64,000 nucleotides of DNA, from positions 496,001-560,000 of the forward strand of contig VWVY01000001.1 of the NCBI GenBank assembly GCA_009846685.1. The letters run 5' to 3'. The notes under the pieces are model-generated. The model searched no databases. It was given only the letters and a program-made list of their open reading frames with translations, and was not told where the DNA came from. Position numbers and translations under genes: made by a program. This document shows, in pieces, positions 58,369 through 64,000 of the stretch. Origin of the DNA: Rhizobiales bacterium SYSU XM002 (lineage in GTDB: Bacteria; Pseudomonadota; Alphaproteobacteria; Rhizobiales; Beijerinckiaceae). Every line of letters begins with the position of its first letter. Positions within the stretch are counted from its first letter, which is position 1.

Positions 58369-58949
58369 AAATCCTCTATCTCTATTGCCATCCGCTCGAA
58401 GAAAGTTTCCACGCCGCGATCCGTGATCGCGCGCTCGCCACCCTCCGCGAGGCGGGGCATGAGGTCGATCTGCTCGATCTTTATGCTGAGGGCTTCAATC
58501 CCGTGCTCGATGCGCAGATGCGGCGCGACTATCATGACCTGTCGAAGAACCGTGAGGGCATCGAGGATTACATCGACCGCCTGCACGCGGCAGAGGGGCT
58601 TGTGGTGCAATTCCCGACTTGGTGCTTCGGCTTCCCGGCGATGTTGAAGGGCTTCTTCGACCGCGTCTTCGGCCCCGGCATTACCTTCGATCTGTCCGAT
58701 CCGGCGAACGTCAGGCCGATGCTGACCCATATCCGCCATGTCATCGGCATCTCGACCTACGGGCGTGATCGCTGGCGGGCGTTCCTCGTCGGCAACCCGC
58801 CGAAAAAGATGATTACACGCTATTTGCGCTGGTTCGTTTCACGCTCCGCGCGCATCCGCTATCTTGCGCTTTACCATATGAACGTTGCGACTGAGACGGA
58901 GAGGAAGGCCTTCCTCGCGCGCATCGACGGGGAGTTGCGGAATATCTGA
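58365..58949 (+). CDS. Flavodoxin-fold NAD(P)H dehydrogenase (NQO/KefF-like), copy 1
   Basis: A 194-residue flavodoxin_2 protein. It begins MKILYLYCHPLEESFHAAIRD and has QFPTWCFGFPAMLKGFFDRVF, the FMN and quinone-binding region. It would reduce quinones or other acceptors with NAD(P)H, and may accept electrons from, or protect against products of, the coupled FAD-oxidoreductase. GTG 58365 overlaps the upstream stop. A homologous copy is at 61113-61700 on the opposite strand, again next to an FAD-oxidoreductase. Confidence 0.88.
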   Translation: MKILYLYCHPLEESFHAAIRDRALATLREAGHEVDLLDLYAEGFNPVLDAQMRRDYHDLSKNREGIEDYIDRLHAAEGLVVQFPTWCFGFPAMLKGFFDRVFGPGITFDLSDPANVRPMLTHIRHVIGISTYGRDRWRAFLVGNPPKKMITRYLRWFVSRSARIRYLALYHMNVATETERKAFLARIDGELRNI

Positions 58950-59037
58950 GCGGATGTGATCAATCGCACATCCGGTACGCAAGCGCACATTCAGAATTCT
59001 CGCGCCACCCAGATATGGCCTGCTCCGGGAGAATGAC

Positions 59038-59946
59038 ATGATGAAACGCCTCGCCATCGCCGCAGCCGCCATGCTGCTCTCTTTTTCCGCCCATGCCCAG
59101 ACCCCGTCGGCACCGGGTAACGGCGAGCAGGATCGCGAGGCAATGATGCGCATGGCGTGGCAGGCGGCGGCGCAGGCCGCCAAGGCCGGCCCGACAAAAA
59201 TCGAACTTCTGGACCAAGGCACAATCAACCTTCCGAACGACATCGTCTACATCCCCCAGCCGCAAGCCGGCGCGCTGATGCGCGCGATGGGGAATACGGC
59301 GAGCCCTGCGCTGGTCGGCCTCATCACCGCCAAGGCGAAGGACTCCAACTGGATCGCAACCGTCTCCTTCGTCAAGGAAGGGTACATCAAAGATGAAGAC
59401 GCCAAGGAGTGGAACGCCAACGACCTGCTTCAGAACCTGAAGGATGGAACGGAAGCCGCGAACAAACAGCGCCGCGAGCGAGGGTTTCCCGCGCTTCTGA
59501 TTGACGGCTGGATTGAAGCGCCCACCTATGACAGCGCGACCCATCGCCTTGTCTGGTCAGTCGGTGCGCATAACGAAGGCAGCGCCTCGGATGCGCCGAA
59601 GACCATCAACTACAATACCTACCAGTTGGGCCGCGAAGGCTATTTCTCGCTCAAGATGGTGACGGACGCGAACGGCGTCTCAACGGACAAGGTCATTGCG
59701 AAAACTCTCCTCGCAAATCTCTCCTACAACACCGGCAAGGACTACTCCGACTTCAACGCGTCGACGGACCAGGTTGCGGCCTATGGCATTGCCGCTCTGG
59801 TAGGCGGCGCGGTGCTCAAGAAGGCAGGGTTCTTCGCGCTGGCCCTCGCACTTCTCGCGAAGTTCTGGAAGATTGCGGCGATCGGGGTCGTTGCGGCTGG
59901 ATTCGGCCTCAAGAAAATTGTCTTCCGAAAGAAGGACAATGCCTGA
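59038..59946 (+). CDS. DUF2167 membrane protein
   Basis: A 302-residue exported protein with a signal peptide (MKRLAIAAAAMLLSFSAHAQ). The extracytoplasmic region has GPTKIELLDQGTINLPNDIVYIP and the long domain with VSFVKEGYIKDEDAKEWNANDLL and LIDGWIEAPTYDSATHRLVWSV, then one or two membrane helices (about 245-290) and a basic tail. This fits DUF2167 (E. coli-type predicted membrane proteins). The function is unknown. It lies between the two redox modules without obvious coupling to either. Confidence 0.85.
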   Translation: MMKRLAIAAAAMLLSFSAHAQTPSAPGNGEQDREAMMRMAWQAAAQAAKAGPTKIELLDQGTINLPNDIVYIPQPQAGALMRAMGNTASPALVGLITAKAKDSNWIATVSFVKEGYIKDEDAKEWNANDLLQNLKDGTEAANKQRRERGFPALLIDGWIEAPTYDSATHRLVWSVGAHNEGSASDAPKTINYNTYQLGREGYFSLKMVTDANGVSTDKVIAKTLLANLSYNTGKDYSDFNASTDQVAAYGIAALVGGAVLKKAGFFALALALLAKFWKIAAIGVVAAGFGLKKIVFRKKDNA

Positions 59947-60004
59947 AATCGAGACTTGATCGTCGAAGCCCCTGCCCGCCTGCATCGACGTTACCGGAGA
60001 AAAG

Positions 60005-60793
60005 ATGAGCAAGACCCACTGGTTCGATCTGACTGCCCGCGATTTCGAGAAGCTCGACAAGGACCGCACCATCGCGATCCTGCCTATTGCCGCGACCGAA
60101 CAGCATGGCCCGCATCTTTCCGTCGGCACCGATACGCTGATGGCTGGCGGCTTCTGCGCCGAGGTGAAGAAGCGCCTGCCGACCGGCCTTTCGGTGCTGT
60201 TCCTGCCGGTTTTCTGGGTTGGAAAGTCGAACGAGCACCTGCGCTCGCCCGGCACAATCACGCTTTCAGCGGAAACCCTGATCCGCGCCTGGACCGAGAT
60301 CGGCGAGAGTGTCGCCCGTGCGGGAATCCGCAAGTTGGTGATCGTCAATTCGCATGGCGGCAACGTCGAGATCATGGGCATCGTCGCGCGCGAACTGCGC
60401 GTCCGCTGCAACATGCTGGTGGTGCAGACAGCTTGGCGCCGGCTCGGCGTGCCGGAGGGCGTGTTCTCGGACACCGAGAACGCCTTCGGCATCCACGGCG
60501 GGGATTACGAAACCTCGGCGATGCTCCATTTCGCGCCGGACCGGGTGAAGATGTCGAAAGCCAAGGACTTCGTGCCGAAATCCATCGACATGGCCGAGAC
60601 CTACAAGCACCTCAGGATGACCGGCTTCACCTCGATGGCCTGGATCGCGGAGGACAATCACCCCGAGGGCGTCGCTGGCGAAGCCCATCTCGCTACCGCC
60701 GAAAAGGGCCGCAAAGCGGCGGAGTTCCAGTCCTTGCGCTTCATAGAACTGTTGCAGGACGTTGCGAAGTTTCCGCTTAACGATCTGGCGTGA
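60005..60793 (+). CDS. Creatininase-family amidohydrolase
   Basis: A 262-residue metal-dependent amidase. The metal ligands are in ATEQHGPHLSVGTDTLM (Glu, His and Asp), NSHGGNVEIM (His) and IHGGDYETS (Glu). Members open cyclic amides such as creatinine or deformylate pyrimidines (ArfB, FAPy deformylase). The substrate here is unknown, but nearby importer and deaminase genes suggest a nitrogen heterocycle. It is translationally coupled to the next gene: GTG 60790 overlaps its TGA. Confidence 0.88.
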   Translation: MSKTHWFDLTARDFEKLDKDRTIAILPIAATEQHGPHLSVGTDTLMAGGFCAEVKKRLPTGLSVLFLPVFWVGKSNEHLRSPGTITLSAETLIRAWTEIGESVARAGIRKLVIVNSHGGNVEIMGIVARELRVRCNMLVVQTAWRRLGVPEGVFSDTENAFGIHGGDYETSAMLHFAPDRVKMSKAKDFVPKSIDMAETYKHLRMTGFTSMAWIAEDNHPEGVAGEAHLATAEKGRKAAEFQSLRFIELLQDVAKFPLNDLA

Positions 60794-61116
60794 TCAACGC
60801 GCTGTTCGTCTGCTCCGCCAATAAGCTCCGCAGCCCGACCGCCGAGCAGGTTTTTGCGGCCTGGCCAGGCGTCGAGACAGATTCGGCTGGGCTTCTGGAG
60901 ACCGCAGACCTCGTCCTCTCGCCAGAGCAGATCGAATGGGCGGATATCATCTTCGTCATGGAGAAGCGGCATCGCGCCAAGCTCTCGAAGAAATTCCGGC
61001 GCTATCTCGGCGGCAAGCGCGTGATCTGTCTCGACATCCCGGACGACTTTGACTTCATGGATCCGGAACTGGTCGCGCTGCTCGAACGGAAAGTCGGCCC
61101 GTTTCTGCGTCGCTAA
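60790..61116 (+). CDS. Low-molecular-weight protein tyrosine phosphatase-like protein
   Basis: A 108-residue protein with the PTP loop CSANKLRS (Cys8, Arg14, Ser15) followed by PTAEQVF, the signature of small LMW-PTP-like proteins that are shorter than classical ones. An acidic DDFDFMDPEL stretch near the end may supply the general acid. It starts with GTG inside the creatininase stop codon, so it is probably co-translated. Its substrate is unknown. Its stop overlaps the convergent reductase gene stop (CTAA). Confidence 0.8.
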   Translation: MINALFVCSANKLRSPTAEQVFAAWPGVETDSAGLLETADLVLSPEQIEWADIIFVMEKRHRAKLSKKFRRYLGGKRVICLDIPDDFDFMDPELVALLERKVGPFLRR

Positions 61117-61700
61117 AGCCGCCCCATCTCACGCCGCACCCGGTCGAGGTGCGCCTTGCGCGTCTCTTCACCCACCACATCGATGCGATGGAGCGCGAGC
61201 CACAGCGTCTTGCAGCGCGGGGCGCAGAGCACGCGGATGCCGGTGAGCAAGATACGGCGGCCGGGCATCCCCATCAGCCACCACCACCAGCGTGGTGAAC
61301 CGAGCGTCGTCAGCACACAGATCAGGCGAATGTTCGGAAGCAGCCCCCGGATCGGCTGGTTGCCCTCCGGCATCGAGAAGGTCTCGTGCGGCAGGAACAC
61401 CCGTTCGAGCCAGCCCTTGAGCATCGCCGGCTGGGCATACCACCACGTCGGGTAGATGAAGATCAGCCCCTCCGCCGCCTTCACCCGCGCGAGATGATCC
61501 GCCACCGGCACCCGGTTGACCTCGCGCGTGTGGTAATCGCCGCGCCCGGCGGCCGACATGACAGGATCAAACCCTTCCGCGTAGAGATCGAGCAGGTCCA
61601 CGGTATGGCCGGCCTTGGCCAGCACCTCGAGCGCGACATCGCGGATCGCGGCCGTGAAGCTGTCGGGCCGCGGATGGCAATAGACGACAAGCAGTTTCAT
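61113..61700 (-). CDS. Flavodoxin-fold NAD(P)H dehydrogenase (NQO/KefF-like), copy 2
   Basis: A 195-residue flavodoxin_2 protein homologous to the product of 58365-58949. It starts MKLLVVYCHPRPDSFTAAIRD and has LIFIYPTWWYAQPAMLKGWLERVF. A tryptophan-rich insert (SPRWWWWLMG) is distinctive. It is 13 bases downstream of the second FAD-oxidoreductase gene, mirroring the pairing of copy 1. Confidence 0.88.
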   Translation of the reverse strand: MKLLVVYCHPRPDSFTAAIRDVALEVLAKAGHTVDLLDLYAEGFDPVMSAAGRGDYHTREVNRVPVADHLARVKAAEGLIFIYPTWWYAQPAMLKGWLERVFLPHETFSMPEGNQPIRGLLPNIRLICVLTTLGSPRWWWWLMGMPGRRILLTGIRVLCAPRCKTLWLALHRIDVVGEETRKAHLDRVRREMGRL

Positions 61701-61713
61701 GCAAGAATTCGCT

Positions 61714-63129
61714 TCACGAGAGCTCGTGGCCCAAGCCCTTGAAGAGCCAGGTCTTGCCGGACTTGTAATCGTAGGCGGGGTCTTCCCAGGCGATCATCTT
61801 GCCGGGGTTGAGAAGCCCTTGCGGATCGGCCTCGCGCTTGAAGGCGAGTTGGGCTTCGTCCGTTTGCTTCATTCCACCCTCTTCGAGCGTGTAGCGGTGC
61901 GGATTGAAGATCGGCGCACCCATTTCCTCATGGATCGCCATGATCTCCTCGAGCCGCGCGTCCGTCGTATACTTGACCATCGGCAGGCCGAAACAGGTCA
62001 CCTTGCCGTCGAAACGCACGAACTCGAGGTGGCAGGTGACCTCCTCGCCGAAGCGGGCATGAATTTTCTCGACAAGATCGAGCTGGTTTGGGAACGGATA
62101 GAGCACCTGAAGATAGGTGATGCCGGGATCGACCCTGAGCGCCCGCAGCGTCGTGTGGTTCCAGGCAAGTTCGAAAGCCGGCGGCAGGCCCTTCTTGTCT
62201 TCGGCAGACAGCGCGTCGGAGCGGTAGAGCACTTCGGCGCTCTTCCAGCGCGCGGTGAAGGCGAGCAGGGGCTGCAACGCGAAATCCGCGACCATGACGA
62301 TGACGACATGCTTCGCGCGCGGCAGGAACTTCCTGTGCCGTGTGAAGACATCGTGCGGCACCGGGGCCGCCACCACGGCGAGTTCCTTCAGCAGCAGCCC
62401 GTCCTGCTCGCCGAGCGCATTGGCGTATTCGCTGGCGCGGCGGAGATCGTCAAACCCCACCAGCACATCGACCCAAGGGTGCGCCGTGGCCAGCGGCACC
62501 TCGCATTCGGTGATGATGCCGTTGGTGCCATAGGCATGCGCGACCTTGAGCAGATCGTCGCCCGAGAGGTCGAGCACGCGCGGGCTCGCCTCCATCGTCA
62601 TCACCTTCATGCGGATGATGTTGCCGTAGTCGCGCAGACCTCCCCAGCGGATCGACCCCACGCCGCCCGAACCGCCGGCGATGAAACCGCCCAGCGTCGC
62701 GGTGTGATAGGTCGAGGGGAACAGGCGGAGTTCCTGCCCGGATTTCTCGCGTGTTTCCTTGTCGATATCCGCCAGCACCGCGCCCGGCCCCGTCACCACC
62801 CGGCCCGGCGCGATGGATTTGACCGCGTTCATCGCCGAGAGATCGAGCACAACCCCACCGGAAAGCGGCATCGCCTGCCCGTAGTTCCCGGTGCCGGTGC
62901 CGCGCGGTGTCACCGGAATGCCGAGCCGGTGGCATTCGCCGAGCACGGTCGCCAGCTGCGCATCATCTGCGGGCGTGACGATCAGGTCGCCGGTGACGGC
63001 ATCGAGCTGGCGCTTCAGCGGTGGCGAGTACCAGTAGAAATCCCGGCTCTTCTGCTTGAGGATCGCCGGATTATCGTCGGTCTTGATGGAACCGAGGCGG
63101 GATTTCAGCGTCGCGATATCGAACGGCAT
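61714..63129 (-). CDS. FAD-binding (PCMH/GlcD-type) oxidoreductase, copy 2
   Basis: A 471-residue flavoprotein. It begins near KQKSRDFYWYSPPL, then VTPRGTGTGNYGQAMPLSGG, TATLGGFIAGGSGGVGSIRWGG and the terminal DPQGLLNPGKMIAWE. It is homologous over its whole length to the product of 56989-58368 but clearly diverged, so the two probably act on different substrates. It is 15 bases downstream of the amidohydrolase gene on the same strand. Confidence 0.88.
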   Translation of the reverse strand: MPFDIATLKSRLGSIKTDDNPAILKQKSRDFYWYSPPLKRQLDAVTGDLIVTPADDAQLATVLGECHRLGIPVTPRGTGTGNYGQAMPLSGGVVLDLSAMNAVKSIAPGRVVTGPGAVLADIDKETREKSGQELRLFPSTYHTATLGGFIAGGSGGVGSIRWGGLRDYGNIIRMKVMTMEASPRVLDLSGDDLLKVAHAYGTNGIITECEVPLATAHPWVDVLVGFDDLRRASEYANALGEQDGLLLKELAVVAAPVPHDVFTRHRKFLPRAKHVVIVMVADFALQPLLAFTARWKSAEVLYRSDALSAEDKKGLPPAFELAWNHTTLRALRVDPGITYLQVLYPFPNQLDLVEKIHARFGEEVTCHLEFVRFDGKVTCFGLPMVKYTTDARLEEIMAIHEEMGAPIFNPHRYTLEEGGMKQTDEAQLAFKREADPQGLLNPGKMIAWEDPAYDYKSGKTWLFKGLGHELS

Positions 63130-63144
63130 GGCGGGTTCCGAGAA

Positions 63145-64000
63145 TCAGAGAACATCGAGTTCGGCATAATCGGGAAGCGGCACGGCAATCGCCTTGCCCC
63201 CGATCAAAACCGTACGACCGACCTGCGGTCGGGAAAGAAATTCATTCATTGTCCGCGCCGGGAGAATGACGAGATCGGCAGCAAGGCCGGGCGCAAGCCG
63301 TCCCCTGTCGTCAAGGCCCATCTGGTCAGCCGGGCGAGCAAAGACCGTTTCGAGCCAAGGACGCGAAGAATGATCGAAGTGGAGAATGCGGGTCGCTTCG
63401 CGGTAGACTTCCACCGCGTCGAGATCGCCGTAGGCGTAGAAGGCATCGCGGGTATTGTCCGATGAGACCATCGTCGAGACGCCGGCCGCATCGAGTTCGT
63501 GCAGCGGCGCGACCCCGCGCCAGCGCGGCGTCCGGCCGGAAACGCGATCCTGAAGATACATGTTGCACATCGGCAGCGAAACGACGTTGAGCCGCGCCGC
63601 GACCAGTTTGTCGATGACGCGCCGACGGTCCGCGTCGTCCATCAACGCGAGTGAGCAGCAATGTCCCGCCAGCGCCCGGCCCGCGAACCGGTGGCGGACC
63701 AACGCATCGGCGATGACTTCCAGCGACCGCGCATCCGGACTGTCGCTCTCGTCAACATGGAAGTCGAGATCGATCCCCTCTGCCTTCGCCGTGCCGATCA
63801 TGATGTCGAGCGCGGCATCGAGCTTGCCGTCGAGCGGCTCACCGAGGAAGGTCACTGCGCCGAGCACGCCGCCGTAGCGCCGGACATGCGCGAGGACGTT
63901 CGCGAACTCCTCAGGCTCGTCGATCACCTTGACGACGGGGAACAGGCACACGGCCTGAAGCGCGATTCGGTCCTTCCACGCCGCGCGCATCTCGTCGAAC
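63145..64000 (-). CDS. Cytosine-deaminase-like amidohydrolase, 5' end outside window
   Basis: At least 285 residues of a TIM-barrel amidohydrolase, open past the right edge of the window. The metal or catalytic residues are in DLDFHVDESD (His and Glu), GHCCSLAL (His) and SSDNTRDAF (Asp), and the C-terminal beta-sandwich contains PGLAADLVILPARTMNEFLSRP. This matches cytosine deaminase and related CodA-type enzymes that act on pyrimidines, triazines or N-acyl hydantoins. It is the first visible gene of a leftward operon with FAD-oxidoreductase copy 2 and reductase copy 2. Confidence 0.85.
   Translation of the reverse strand, partial: FDEMRAAWKDRIALQAVCLFPVVKVIDEPEEFANVLAHVRRYGGVLGAVTFLGEPLDGKLDAALDIMIGTAKAEGIDLDFHVDESDSPDARSLEVIADALVRHRFAGRALAGHCCSLALMDDADRRRVIDKLVAARLNVVSLPMCNMYLQDRVSGRTPRWRGVAPLHELDAAGVSTMVSSDNTRDAFYAYGDLDAVEVYREATRILHFDHSSRPWLETVFARPADQMGLDDRGRLAPGLAADLVILPARTMNEFLSRPQVGRTVLIGGKAIAVPLPDYAELDVL

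Noticed and set aside
52153-61700. Calling the flavodoxin-fold reductases KefF/KefG subunits of the KefB-type antiporter
   Set aside because: They are several kilobases away and each is coupled to an FAD-oxidoreductase; a Kef role is possible but not supported by context.

Overview
The window reads as a high-GC (roughly 60-65 %) chromosomal segment of an alphaproteobacterium, most likely of the Hyphomicrobiales (Rhizobiales). The main grounds are family-level synteny: eno, ftsB, pdhA/pdhB/pdhC, lpdA and lipA in one neighbourhood, an E1-beta subunit carrying its own lipoyl domain, a fused ispDF, and dusB-ntrB-ntrC-ntrY-ntrX-hfq-hflX in a single direction. No rRNA, insertion sequence, prophage or CRISPR array was seen. 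One tRNA gene, tRNA-Ser(UGA), is present.

Layout. 1-5,000: the tail of a glutathionylspermidine synthase-like ATP-grasp gene, a VOC protein, two DUF1190-like small proteins, kdsA for LPS Kdo synthesis, a TerB-like membrane protein, an unknown membrane protein and a CcmG/DsbE-type thioredoxin. 5,000-17,000: queF, eno, a DMT exporter, a Tat-exported beta carbonic anhydrase, ftsB, then the pyruvate dehydrogenase genes pdhA/pdhB/pdhC and lpdA, with small genes between. 17,000-24,000: DUF4424 and GlsB membrane proteins, an orphan ParS/MbcA-type antitoxin, lipA, a COQ10/RatA START protein, CinA, ispDF and dusB. 23,400-31,700: the nitrogen two-component genes ntrBC and ntrYX, then hfq and hflX. 31,700-41,600: mazG, a LysR regulator divergent from a complete Opp/Dpp-type ABC importer, an M20 peptidase and an iron-dependent alcohol dehydrogenase. 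The importer, peptidase and regulator look like one peptide or amide uptake-and-cleavage unit.

41,700-49,500: a leftward housekeeping run of rlpA, a D,D-carboxypeptidase-like gene, tmk, holB, metG, tatD and an MBL hydrolase, read through overlapping stops and starts, with tRNA-Ser upstream of it. 49,500-54,000: an unusual tRNA-adjacent beta-propeller protein with a histidine-heptad tail, a GGDEF protein with a degenerate receiver, and a KefB-type antiporter. 54,000-64,000: an accessory catabolic-looking region with an NMT1/THI5-type ABC importer, two copies in inverted orientation of an FAD-oxidoreductase plus flavodoxin-fold reductase pair, and between them a DUF2167 protein, a creatininase-family amidohydrolase and a low-molecular-weight phosphatase. 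A cytosine-deaminase-like amidohydrolase runs off the right edge. I consider this last block and the tRNA-adjacent propeller the best candidates for undescribed biology.

Genes are packed tightly. Four convergent pairs share stop codons within a CTAG or CTAA tetranucleotide. The strongest non-coding signals are a bidirectional terminator after lpdA, a terminator/palindrome pair after the peptide-binding protein gene, a dyad T-N11-A site beside the LysR gene, a near-consensus sigma-70 promoter at 49,576-49,605 and a minus-strand terminator at 49,532-49,566 that no recognised gene explains.
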